Source of the DNA: Tissierella sp032104385
Lineage (GTDB): Bacteria > Bacillota > Clostridia > Tissierellales > Tissierellaceae
DNA: 64,000 bases
Assembly (NCBI RefSeq): GCF_032104385.1
Contig: NZ_DAMCHJ010000005.1
Location: 116,287 to 180,286 of the forward strand
Direction: 5' to 3'
In this document: positions 26,098 to 34,086 of the stretch, one piece after another
Layout: each line of letters begins with the position of its first letter
Numbering within the stretch: position 1 is the first letter of the stretch
Notes under the pieces: generated by a model
Told to the model about the DNA's origin: nothing
The model's database searches: none
Seen by the model: the letters and a program-made list of their open reading frames with translations, nothing else
Made by a program: the position numbers and the translations under genes

Positions 26098-27285
26098 ATG
26101 GGTTTTAAGATGACTGATAAAGTAACATGGGTAGGAAAGATAGATTGGGAATTAAGAAGATTTCATGGAGATGAATACTCCACACATAGGGGCTCTTCCT
26201 ATAATTCATACTTAATTAGAGACAAGAAAACAGTACTTATTGATACGGTGTGGGAGCCATTTGCAGAAGAATATATTGAAAAATTAAAGAAGGAAATTGA
26301 CTTAAAAGAAATTGACTATATAATTGCACAACATTCAGAGATAGATCATAGTGGAGCATTACCATTACTAATGAAGGAAATACCAAATACACCAATATAT
26401 TGTACAGCAAATGGTGCAAAAATATTAAAGGGGCATTTCCATGAAGATTGGAACTTTGTGGAGGTAAAGACAGGTGATACACTAGATATAGGAGATACCA
26501 CATTAACTTTTGTAGAAGCAAGAATGCTTCACTGGCCAGATAGTATGATGACCTATATGAGTGGAGAAAACATATTGTTTAGTAACGATGCCTTTGGACA
26601 ACATTTTTCATCGGATTTAATGTATAATGATTTGGTAGACCAAGCAGAACTATATCAAGAAGCAATTAAATACTATGCTAATATATTAACACCATTTAGT
26701 GGATTAGTAACTAAGAAAATAGAAGAAGTTCTAAGCTTAAATCTACCTCTTAACATGATAGCTACATCCCATGGAATTATTTGGAGAAATAATCCAGCAC
26801 AGATAGTAGAAAAATATTTGGAATGGGCAAATGAATATCAGGAAAATCAAATTACAATAGTATACGATACTATGTGGAATGGCACAAGAAGAATGGCAGA
26901 AGCAATAGCAGAAGGCATTAAATCTGTAGATAAGGATGTAACTGTGAAATTATATAATGCAGCAAATTCAGATAAGAATGATGTAATAACTGAATTATTT
27001 AGATCAAAGGCTATATTATTTGGTTCATCTACAGTGAATAAGAGTATAATGCATGCAACTGCGGGGATTTTAGAGATGATAAAAGGAATTGGATTTAAGA
27101 ATAAAAAGGCAGCAGCATTTGGTTCTTATGGATGGTCTGGAGAATCAGTAGCTGTAATTGAACAAAAATTAAAGGATGCAAAACTTGAATTAACTCAAGA
27201 TGGAATAAAAGAACTTTGGAATCCAGATGAAGAAGCTATAACAAGATGTATAGAATTTGGAAAAAACTTTGCAGAAAAACTATAG
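26098..27285 (+). CDS. FprA-family A-type flavodiiron protein
   Basis: A 395-residue enzyme that reduces oxygen to water or nitric oxide to nitrous oxide, protecting anaerobes. Residues 1-250 form a beta-lactamase-like di-iron domain: HSEIDHSG gives the H-x-E-x-D-H ligands, with further ligands in LHWPDSMM, SNDAFGQHF and TSHGIIWR. Residues 255-395 form an FMN-binding flavodoxin domain (YDTMWNGTRRMAEAIAEG and FGSYGWSGES). AAAGGAGGT lies 7 bases before the ATG. There is no C-terminal rubredoxin domain, so electrons come from a separate rubredoxin or reductase. It is divergent from the hemerythrin gene. Confidence 0.95.
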   Translation: MGFKMTDKVTWVGKIDWELRRFHGDEYSTHRGSSYNSYLIRDKKTVLIDTVWEPFAEEYIEKLKKEIDLKEIDYIIAQHSEIDHSGALPLLMKEIPNTPIYCTANGAKILKGHFHEDWNFVEVKTGDTLDIGDTTLTFVEARMLHWPDSMMTYMSGENILFSNDAFGQHFSSDLMYNDLVDQAELYQEAIKYYANILTPFSGLVTKKIEEVLSLNLPLNMIATSHGIIWRNNPAQIVEKYLEWANEYQENQITIVYDTMWNGTRRMAEAIAEGIKSVDKDVTVKLYNAANSDKNDVITELFRSKAILFGSSTVNKSIMHATAGILEMIKGIGFKNKKAAAFGSYGWSGESVAVIEQKLKDAKLELTQDGIKELWNPDEEAITRCIEFGKNFAEKL

Positions 27286-27320
27286 TATATAATTAGGTAA
27301 TAACAGTTTTTGCAAGTGCA

Positions 27321-27336
27321 TTCCGAAAAAACGGAA
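27321..27336 (+). promoter_or_regulatory. Upstream activator site, TTCCG-N6-CGGAA
   Basis: TTCCGAAAAAACGGAA is an inverted repeat with 5-bp arms, lying 81 bases before the -24 element at 27418. That distance is usual for sigma-54 enhancer sites. Close copies precede two other sigma-54 promoters (31603 and 35176). Confidence 0.65.
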
Positions 27337-27417
27337 AAAAGGATAGAAAACAGGAAAAAGGATTAATGAATTTAAAATATGTCAAGCTAAATAGTAGCAA
27401 TAAGCTATTTATTTACT

Positions 27418-27433
27418 TGGCATATTTTTTGCT
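27418..27433 (+). promoter_or_regulatory. Sigma-54 (-24/-12) promoter of lysA-dppA
   Basis: TGGCATATTTTTTGCT matches the sigma-54 consensus TGGCAC-N5-TTGCW, with exactly 10 bases between GG and GC. It lies 47 bases before the lysA start codon. Confidence 0.8.
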
Positions 27434-27480
27434 TATAAATAAGTAATTATATATATTATTTGTAGAGGAGCTGTTATTAA

Positions 27481-28743
27481 ATGAGTAATTTTATATTTGC
27501 AGGATGTGATACGGTCAAATTAGCCGAAAAATATAAAACACCTCTTTATGTAATGTCGGAGGATTATATTAAAGAGAGGTTAAAAGAAATAAAAAAAGAT
27601 TTTCTAGAAAAACATGAAAAAACCATGGCAGTATATGCCAGCAAGGCATTCCTAACTAAGGAAATGGCTAGAATAGTGAAGGAATCAGGTATAGGCATGG
27701 ATGTAGTGTCTGGAGGAGAGCTTTATACTGCAATTCAAGTTGATTTCCCTATGGAAAAGATAATCTTTCATGGGAATAATAAGACTATAGATGAATTAGA
27801 GTTAGCAATAGAAAATAATGTAGGACGAATAGTCGTGGATCATTTAGAAGAAATTGATATGATTGAAGAAATAGGAAAAAAATACAATAGAAGAGTTCAT
27901 ATATTATTTAGAATAAGCCCTGGCATAGATAGCCATACACATAAATATATTCAAACGGGGCAAGTAGATTCTAAATTTGGAATTCCCTTAGAAGAGAAGA
28001 GTATAAAGTCTGCAATGGAAAAGGTTCTGAAATTGAAATTCACTGAGTTAGTAGGATTTCATTTCCATATAGGTTCTCAAATTTCAGATAATGAAAACCA
28101 TATTGAGGCTATTAGAATAATGGCTCAATTGATTAAAAAGGTTAAAGATGACTATGGATTCATAGTTAAGGAATTAAATACTGGAGGAGGATATGGTATT
28201 CATTACTCTGAAAATGAAGAAAGAAAACCTTTAGCATATTTTACAGATTCCATTATTAAAGAAATTGAAGAAAGATGTAAAGAATATAATTTAGAAAGAC
28301 CATTAGTAATAATAGAGCCTGGCAGATGGGTAGTAGGAGAAGCTGGTATTACAATTTATACAATAGGAGCTATTAAGGAAATTCCAGGGGTAAGAACTTA
28401 TGTTTCTGTTGATGGAGGGATGCCTGACAATCCAAGACCTAGTCTATATGAGGCGAAATATGAGGCTATTGTTATAAATAAATTAGATAAAGAACCAACA
28501 GATTTAGTTACTATAGCAGGAAAATGCTGTGAATCTGGTGATATTCTAATTTGGGATTTAAAGGTGCCAACTTTAGAAACAGGAGATAAGTTGGCAGTTC
28601 TTTCAACAGGGGCGTATAATTACTCAATGTCCAGCAACTATAATAGAATACCAAGACCTGCTGTAGTTATGGTATCTGAAGGAAAAGATAGATTAATAGT
28701 TAAAAGAGAAACTTATGATGATATATTAAGAAATGATATATAA
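27481..28743 (+). CDS. lysA: Diaminopimelate decarboxylase
   Basis: LysA decarboxylates meso-diaminopimelate to L-lysine and CO2 using PLP. The 420-residue protein has the fold-III barrel and family motifs: AVYASKAF with the PLP lysine, GFHFHIGSQ, ELNTGGGYGI, IIEPGRWVVG, and the dimer-interface GKCCESGD supplying the active-site Cys and Glu. It stands apart from any lysine-biosynthesis genes. It is transcribed from a sigma-54 promoter and followed by dppA. In this setting it probably removes DAP released from murein peptides rather than serving lysine biosynthesis. A related decarboxylase acting on other basic amino acids is less likely, given the CESGD motif. Confidence 0.88.
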   Translation: MSNFIFAGCDTVKLAEKYKTPLYVMSEDYIKERLKEIKKDFLEKHEKTMAVYASKAFLTKEMARIVKESGIGMDVVSGGELYTAIQVDFPMEKIIFHGNNKTIDELELAIENNVGRIVVDHLEEIDMIEEIGKKYNRRVHILFRISPGIDSHTHKYIQTGQVDSKFGIPLEEKSIKSAMEKVLKLKFTELVGFHFHIGSQISDNENHIEAIRIMAQLIKKVKDDYGFIVKELNTGGGYGIHYSENEERKPLAYFTDSIIKEIEERCKEYNLERPLVIIEPGRWVVGEAGITIYTIGAIKEIPGVRTYVSVDGGMPDNPRPSLYEAKYEAIVINKLDKEPTDLVTIAGKCCESGDILIWDLKVPTLETGDKLAVLSTGAYNYSMSSNYNRIPRPAVVMVSEGKDRLIVKRETYDDILRNDI

Positions 28744-28783
28744 TAGATATAAATAATATTTAAATATAAAAGGAGTTGATAAG

Positions 28784-29581
28784 ATGAAAATTTATATTAG
28801 TGTAGATATTGAAGGGATAACAGGGGTGACTAGCTGGGGTGAAACTGAATTAGGCAATAGTGAACATATATGGGCTGCCAATCAGATGACAAAAGAAACC
28901 ATAGCTGCATGTGAAGCAGCTATAGAAATGGGAGCAAGGGAAATAGTTGTAAAGGATGCCCATGATTCTGCAAGAAATATAGACATATCAAAACTTCCAA
29001 TGGGAACTTCTGTTATAAGAGGTTGGACTTCTTCTCCAGAATCAATGATGGCAGGTATAGATGAGAGTTTTGATGCTGCAATTTTTATTGGATATCATTC
29101 TGCAGCAGGGTATAATGGTAATCCATTAGCTCATACAATGGATTCTCAAAAAGTAGTATATTTTAAAATCAACGGGGAGATAGTATCAGAATTCACAATA
29201 AATTCATTTATATCTGCATATTATGGAGTACCGGTAGTATTTTTATCTGGAGATAAGATGCTTTGTGAGAAATCTAAGGAATTAGTTCCAAATATGGAAA
29301 CAGTAGCAGTAAAGGATGGAGAAGGTGGTGCTACATTTAATATGCATCCAAATAAGGCGTGTGAATGTATAAAAAATGGAGTAAAAGAAGGTTTGAAAAA
29401 GATTAATGAATGTAAGATACAATCTCCAGAAGAATTTAAGCTAGAAATAAGATTTAGAGAACATAAGGATGCTAATAGGGCAAGATATTATCCAGGAGCA
29501 AAACTTATAGATGATCATACAGTGGAATATATTGCAAGGGATATTCAGGATATGATAACTGCTAAGATGTTCATGCTATAA
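28784..29581 (+). CDS. dppA: D-aminopeptidase DppA (M55 family)
   Basis: DppA is a zinc-dependent peptidase that releases D-Ala from D-Ala-D-Ala and similar D-peptides. The 265-residue length and zinc ligands match Bacillus DppA: Asp8 and Glu10 in SVDIEGITG, His in VKDAHDSARN, His in IGYHSAAG, and Glu in GEIVSEFTIN. AGGAG lies upstream of the ATG and there is no signal peptide, so it works in the cytosol on imported peptides. It is 40 bases downstream of lysA and probably cotranscribed with it from the sigma-54 promoter. Confidence 0.93.
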   Translation: MKIYISVDIEGITGVTSWGETELGNSEHIWAANQMTKETIAACEAAIEMGAREIVVKDAHDSARNIDISKLPMGTSVIRGWTSSPESMMAGIDESFDAAIFIGYHSAAGYNGNPLAHTMDSQKVVYFKINGEIVSEFTINSFISAYYGVPVVFLSGDKMLCEKSKELVPNMETVAVKDGEGGATFNMHPNKACECIKNGVKEGLKKINECKIQSPEEFKLEIRFREHKDANRARYYPGAKLIDDHTVEYIARDIQDMITAKMFML

Positions 29582-29646
29582 AAGACTATTAGAATAATCC
29601 CCATCATGATATAATTTAAGTATCAATATATCTAAAGGGTGATTAA

Positions 29647-31503
29647 ATGTCTTCTAATGCAAAATCTTATGTAAAAACCTTTACTAATATGATGTCAGAA
29701 GGTTTTATAGTAATAGATAATGAAGGTAAGATACAAATTTATAATGATAAGGCAAAAGAAATATTTGGAATAAAATATGATGGGCAAAGTAACCATGATA
29801 GGGGAAAACTTAATATAGGAGATATAGTTATTATTGCTGATAATTCAGTTGGTCAAGATGATGGAAAATTAGATTCTGATTCATTAAAGTTATTGGGAGT
29901 GAAAGATACTGTAAAAAATGGTGATTCAATAATTGCTATAGGAATCTTTAAAAAGACTGGAATAGCAAGCCCAATATTTAAGAACTTGAAAAAGGGACAT
30001 AAAGAAGATATACTATTGATAAGAACTAATTTTCTGGAAATTGACATAGAAGTTGAAATAAACTTCATAAATAAGATGACCTCTATTAAGGTAAGAGATG
30101 AAAAGTTTATAATGAGCTATATAAATGCAATAGGAAATATGGTGATTTTAGATGGTAATACAAAGAAAATGAAATTTTATCAATCCCATGGATATACAGC
30201 TAGGGGAGAAAGTATAAATGATCTATTAAATGGAAAAGAATATAGAGCCAAAGGTCAAGGAACTGAAGCCTTAGATGTAATTGGGAAAAATATATTTGAA
30301 ATCCATAAATCAGATTCCATAATTCAGCAATTTTTTAATGTAGCTAGAGGAGAAAACATTAGCTATAAGGATAAATTTGAGGAAATAAACGGTTACCCCA
30401 CAATGTGTACGCTTTTGCCTGTAGAAGACCAAAACAAGAGAATAGGTGCTGCATTAAAAGTAGAAGATATTTCAGAAATAAAAAGAATTATAATGGAAAG
30501 AGATAATGCAATTAGCCAATTGGAAAAAGCCCAATCACAGCTTATAGAAGAAAAAACATTAAGCAAAGCTTTTCCAAATTTTGTAGGGGATAGTGAAGAA
30601 ATTCAGCATGTAAAGAGAATGGCTTTAAAAGCTTCTAAGACTAATTCAAATGTATTGATATTGGGAGAAAGTGGAACTGGTAAGACCATTTTAGCCAAAG
30701 CAATTCATCAAAATAGTAAGTTAAAGGATAAACCTTTCATTCATGTGAATTGTGGAGCAATATCTGAAAGCTTATTGGAGTCTGAACTTTTCGGCTATGA
30801 GAAAGGTGCTTTTACAGGAGCTAGAGTTGAAGGGAAAAAAGGGTTCTTCGAGATTGCTAACAATGGAACTATATTTTTAGATGAAATTGGAGATATATCT
30901 ACAAATTTACAAGTTAAATTATTGCAGGTTATTCAGGAGAAATGTTTTTATAGGGTAGGTGGAACTAAAAGTATTACTGTAAATACAAGAATTATTGCGG
31001 CTACCAATAAAAACTTAGAAGATGAAATGCTCAAAGGAAATTTTAGGGAAGATTTATATTATAGAATAAATGTATTTCCTATATGGATACCACCATTAAG
31101 GGAAAGGAAGCAGGATATAACCGCATTAATAGAACTTGTACTTCCTAAAATATTTGATGAAATAGGCTGTAAACATAAGAGAATTTCCTCAGAGGCAATT
31201 AATCTAATATTGAAACATGATTGGCCAGGAAATGTAAGGGAATTGGAGAATATCTTAGAAAGGGCTGTTAATTTAGCAGAAGGAAAGAATATATTTTCAA
31301 AACACATAACTTTAAAGCTTAGTAAGCAGGAGAGTAAGGATATTCAGATAAGTTCATTGAAAGACCATTTAGAAGAATATGAGAAATCTGTTATAAAGAG
31401 AACATTGTTAGCATTTAAAGGAGATAAGAAAAAGGCAATGGAGGCTTTAAACATTAGTAAGACTACATTTTATGAGAAGATAAAAAAATATAATATAGAA
31501 TAA
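29647..31503 (+). CDS. Sigma-54-dependent transcriptional activator, PAS-type (activator 1)
   Basis: A 618-residue enhancer-binding protein. The N-terminal half (about 1-300) holds two PAS-like sensory regions (MMSEGFIVIDNEGKIQIYND; INGYPTMCTLLPVED). The AAA+ domain (about 315-540) has Walker A GESGTGKT, the sigma-54-contacting loop GAFTGA (residue about 387), and FLDEIGD. The C-terminal Fis-type helix-turn-helix (about 580-618) reads KKKAMEALNISKTTFYEKIK. It is encoded inside the sigma-54 locus, 65 bases after dppA with a TATAAT of its own at about 29613. It is the natural candidate to bind the TTCCG-N6-CGGAA sites. No phosphoacceptor receiver domain is present, so it likely senses a ligand directly. 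Confidence 0.93.
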   Translation: MSSNAKSYVKTFTNMMSEGFIVIDNEGKIQIYNDKAKEIFGIKYDGQSNHDRGKLNIGDIVIIADNSVGQDDGKLDSDSLKLLGVKDTVKNGDSIIAIGIFKKTGIASPIFKNLKKGHKEDILLIRTNFLEIDIEVEINFINKMTSIKVRDEKFIMSYINAIGNMVILDGNTKKMKFYQSHGYTARGESINDLLNGKEYRAKGQGTEALDVIGKNIFEIHKSDSIIQQFFNVARGENISYKDKFEEINGYPTMCTLLPVEDQNKRIGAALKVEDISEIKRIIMERDNAISQLEKAQSQLIEEKTLSKAFPNFVGDSEEIQHVKRMALKASKTNSNVLILGESGTGKTILAKAIHQNSKLKDKPFIHVNCGAISESLLESELFGYEKGAFTGARVEGKKGFFEIANNGTIFLDEIGDISTNLQVKLLQVIQEKCFYRVGGTKSITVNTRIIAATNKNLEDEMLKGNFREDLYYRINVFPIWIPPLRERKQDITALIELVLPKIFDEIGCKHKRISSEAINLILKHDWPGNVRELENILERAVNLAEGKNIFSKHITLKLSKQESKDIQISSLKDHLEEYEKSVIKRTLLAFKGDKKKAMEALNISKTTFYEKIKKYNIE

Positions 31504-31507
31504 AATG

Positions 31508-31531
31508 ACCAAGGGAGATAGCCCCTTGGTA
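31508..31531 (+). terminator. Terminator after activator 1
   Basis: ACCAAGGG pairs with CCCTTGGT across a 7-base loop, followed by a T-rich tail (TATTATTTTA). Confidence 0.75.
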
Positions 31532-31602
31532 TTATTTTACATTTATAGATTTTTTATTGTTTGGAATAGATTTAATGAATTATAATAGAGATTATTCAGT
31601 TA

Positions 31603-31618
31603 TTCCATATTTCCGGAA
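31603..31618 (+). promoter_or_regulatory. Upstream activator site (second copy)
   Basis: TTCCATATTTCCGGAA matches TTCCG-N6-CGGAA with one mismatch; the wider arms TTATTCC and GGAATAA extend the symmetry. It lies 136 bases upstream of the -24 element at 31755. Confidence 0.6.
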
Positions 31619-31754
31619 TAATGTTCTATTTATGGTACAATCTAACGAAAATTTTATATATTAATAAAGTCAATAAGTTATATAAAGTGGGACAAGTTAT
31701 CTTACTAAAGAGAACTACATTATTATCAAGGTAACAAATTAAAGTTATAAATTA

Positions 31755-31788
31755 TGGCATGTTAATTGCAATAAATTTTATTGCAATT
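31755..31788 (+). promoter_or_regulatory. Sigma-54 promoter of spmAB-ldcA, with overlapping palindrome
   Basis: TGGCATGTTAATTGCA (31755-31770) has GG-N10-GC spacing. A palindrome with 10-bp arms (AATTGCAATA at 31764-31773, TATTGCAATT at 31779-31788) overlaps the -12 element and the expected start near 31781. It could be a second operator or a 5' mRNA hairpin. Confidence 0.75.
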
Positions 31789-31819
31789 AAATATAGAAAA
31801 TTATAAGGAGGTATTTTTA

Positions 31820-32422
31820 ATGATTAATTTTATTTGGGCAGGTTTGCTTATCATTGGATTTGTAGTTGGAGCTATAACAGGGAACATTGAAGCAGTTACA
31901 AATGCAGCCATAGATAGTGCAAAGACAGGAGTAGACTTGGCTTTAGGACTTATTGGGATAATGACATTATGGTTAGGACTTATGAAAATTGCAGAGGATT
32001 CAGGTTTAGTTGAAAAACTTGCTAAAGCATTAAAACCATTGATGGTATGGTTGTTTCCAGATGTTCCAGCAGATCATCCTGCAATGGGGGCAATGATAAT
32101 GAACATTGCTGCAAATATGCTAGGATTAGGTAATGCGGCTACTCCATTAGGGTTAAAAGCAATGAAAGAACTACAAGAGTTAAGTGATGACAAAGAAACA
32201 GCAACAGATGCAATGGTTACATTCTTAGCTATTAATACTTCCTCAGTAACTCTTATTCCTGCAACAACTATTGGAATATTAGTTTTATCAGGAGCAAAAA
32301 ATCCTACAGAAATAATAGGACCAACATTAGTAGCTACAACAGTATCAACAATTGTTGCGATTATAGCATCCAAGGTATTTCAAAAATTGCCTAAATATCA
32401 AATGAAAAAGGTTAACAGCTAA
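31820..32422 (+). CDS. SpmA-like membrane protein (nucleoside-recognition/Gate domain)
   Basis: The ATG at 31820 (MINFIWAG) is preferred: GGAGG lies 9 bases upstream. The longer in-frame reading from 31781 would begin at the sigma-54 transcription start. The 200-residue product has four or five membrane helices and the paired-Gate motif GLGNAATPLG with NTSSVTLIPATTIG, as in spore maturation protein A. In Bacillus, SpmA and SpmB act with DacB on spore cortex. In many non-sporulation settings this family sits beside peptidase genes and is thought to move small solutes. Here it is followed 20 bases later by its partner and then by an LD-carboxypeptidase. Confidence 0.85.
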   Translation: MINFIWAGLLIIGFVVGAITGNIEAVTNAAIDSAKTGVDLALGLIGIMTLWLGLMKIAEDSGLVEKLAKALKPLMVWLFPDVPADHPAMGAMIMNIAANMLGLGNAATPLGLKAMKELQELSDDKETATDAMVTFLAINTSSVTLIPATTIGILVLSGAKNPTEIIGPTLVATTVSTIVAIIASKVFQKLPKYQMKKVNS

Positions 32423-32442
32423 TAGGAATAGGGGGAATATAA

Positions 32443-32982
32443 GTGTTTATTAAAGTAATTGAAGCTATATCAAATTATGCAATTCCATTAATAATTGTAG
32501 GTTTTTTAGTTTTTGGAATGTCAAAAAAGGTTAAAGTATATGAATCCTTTACAGAAGGGGCTAAGGAAGGATTTACTACAGCAGTAAGAATTATTCCCTT
32601 TTTAGTGGCTATGTTAGTTGCCATTGGTGTTTTTAGGGCATCTGGGGCTATGGGTTTATTAACTAAAGCTTTAAGCCCTATTACTAATTTAATTGGTATG
32701 CCAGGAGAGATTTTACCAATGGCATTTATGAGACCATTATCTGGTGGTGGAGCTGAAGGAATTATGACGGATTTAATAACTACTCATGGACCAGAATCTT
32801 TAATAGGACGTATGGCAGCAGTTATGATGGGTTCAACAGAAACTACATTTTATGTACTAGCAGTATATTTTGGTTCAGTAGCAGTCAAAAAACAAAGGCA
32901 TGCCCTTCCAGTAGGGTTATTAGCTGACTTGGCAGGATTGATTACAGCTGTTTTAGTAACAAGATTATTCTTTGGAATGTAA
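32443..32982 (+). CDS. SpmB-like membrane protein (nucleoside-recognition/Gate domain)
   Basis: A 179-residue partner of the preceding SpmA-like protein. The start is GTG, 7 bases after AGGGGGA. Gate-domain motifs are visible: RIIPFLVAMLVAIGVFRASG, FMRPLSGGGAEG and MGSTETTFYVLAVYFG, typical of SpmB. Five or so membrane helices are predicted by eye. It is cotranscribed between spmA and the S66 peptidase. The pairing with muropeptide enzymes suggests export or import of a cell-wall-derived amino acid or peptide, but that is inference. Confidence 0.85.
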   Translation: MFIKVIEAISNYAIPLIIVGFLVFGMSKKVKVYESFTEGAKEGFTTAVRIIPFLVAMLVAIGVFRASGAMGLLTKALSPITNLIGMPGEILPMAFMRPLSGGGAEGIMTDLITTHGPESLIGRMAAVMMGSTETTFYVLAVYFGSVAVKKQRHALPVGLLADLAGLITAVLVTRLFFGM

Positions 32983-33006
32983 TATTTCGTATAGGGGGAT
33001 GTAAAA

Positions 33007-33936
33007 GTGATTAAACCAAAGGCGTTGAAACTAGGTGATACTCTAGGGATTATAGCTCCCGCTAGTCCTGCGGCAGAAGAAAAAGTCAAAAAAGCTCATG
33101 ATAAACTTATTGATATGGGATTTAAGGTAAAGATGGGAAAAAGCCTCTATGAAAGATATGGATATTTATCAGGAAAAGATAGCATAAGGGCAGAGGATAT
33201 AAATGAAATGTTTAAGGATAAAGAAGTAAATGGAATTATATGTATTAGAGGAGGATATGGGACTCCACGTATTCTTGATTTATTAGATTATGAAATTATA
33301 AGAAATAATCCAAAGGTGTTTGTTGGATATAGTGATATCACTGCTCTACACATATCTTTTGCTCAATTGGCTAATTTAGTTACTTATCATGGTCCTATGG
33401 CAGCTTCAGATATGATAGATAATTTTTCCGATTTTTCTAAGAGTAACCTTTTCAGAGTTATTATGAATACGGAACCAATAGGTAAAATATCCAATCCAGA
33501 AAAAGAAGAAATTATCACTATAAACGGTGGTGTAGCTGAAGGCTTTATAATTGGTGGAAATCTATCCTTAATTGTTGATACAATAGGTACACCCTACGAG
33601 ATAGATGTAAAGGGAAAACTTCTATTTATTGAAGAGGTGGGAGAAGAACCTTACAATATAGATAGAATGTTAAACCAATTAAGATTGTCAGGTAAATTGC
33701 AAGAAGCCAGTGGCATTATACTAGGGGATTTTAATGACTGTGAATCCAAAAATCCTGATGAAAATTTAACTCTAAAAGAAGTAATTAATGATCAAATTAA
33801 ATTAATTCATAAGCCAACAATATATAATTTGCAGGCAGGACATTGTAATCCAATGGTTACATTGCCATTTGGAGTAAGAGCCAGATTAGATGCGGATAAA
33901 AAAGAACTTATAATACTAGAAAGTTGTACAGAATAA
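33007..33936 (+). CDS. Muramoyltetrapeptide LD-carboxypeptidase (S66 family, LdcA/YkfA-like)
   Basis: LdcA-type enzymes remove the terminal D-Ala from murein tetrapeptides in the cytosol. The 309-residue protein starts at GTG 33007, after GGGGGATGTAAAA. Family motifs are present: LGIIAPASPA near the N-terminus, CIRGGYGTPRILD, VGYSDITALH with the nucleophilic Ser, FIEEVGEEPYNIDRML with the catalytic Glu, and GHCNPMVTLPFG with the catalytic His. It has no signal peptide. It is the third gene behind the sigma-54 promoter at 31755 and corresponds in position and type to ykfA of the Bacillus dpp-ykf operon. Confidence 0.92.
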   Translation: MIKPKALKLGDTLGIIAPASPAAEEKVKKAHDKLIDMGFKVKMGKSLYERYGYLSGKDSIRAEDINEMFKDKEVNGIICIRGGYGTPRILDLLDYEIIRNNPKVFVGYSDITALHISFAQLANLVTYHGPMAASDMIDNFSDFSKSNLFRVIMNTEPIGKISNPEKEEIITINGGVAEGFIIGGNLSLIVDTIGTPYEIDVKGKLLFIEEVGEEPYNIDRMLNQLRLSGKLQEASGIILGDFNDCESKNPDENLTLKEVINDQIKLIHKPTIYNLQAGHCNPMVTLPFGVRARLDADKKELIILESCTE

Positions 33937-33940
33937 AAAG

Positions 33941-33984
33941 GTATTGCCTTGTGGACGTTGATCCACTTTGGCAATATTGTTTTA
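33941..33984 (+). terminator. Terminator after ldcA-like gene
   Basis: GTATTGCCTTGTGGA (33941-33955) pairs with 33962-33976 around a 6-base loop, followed by TGTTTTAT. Confidence 0.75.
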
Positions 33985-34086
33985 TAAAGATAAATAAAAA
34001 CTCTATTATTTCTAGGAGTTAATTCATAAACTTCTATAAGGATATAAGGAATGAGTTATTAAATTTATAATAAGGAGGCTTTTAAA

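Noticed and set aside
31781..31819. Longer N-terminus for the SpmA-like protein
   Set aside because: It would begin at the sigma-54 transcription start with no ribosome binding site; GGAGG before ATG 31820 decides the start.
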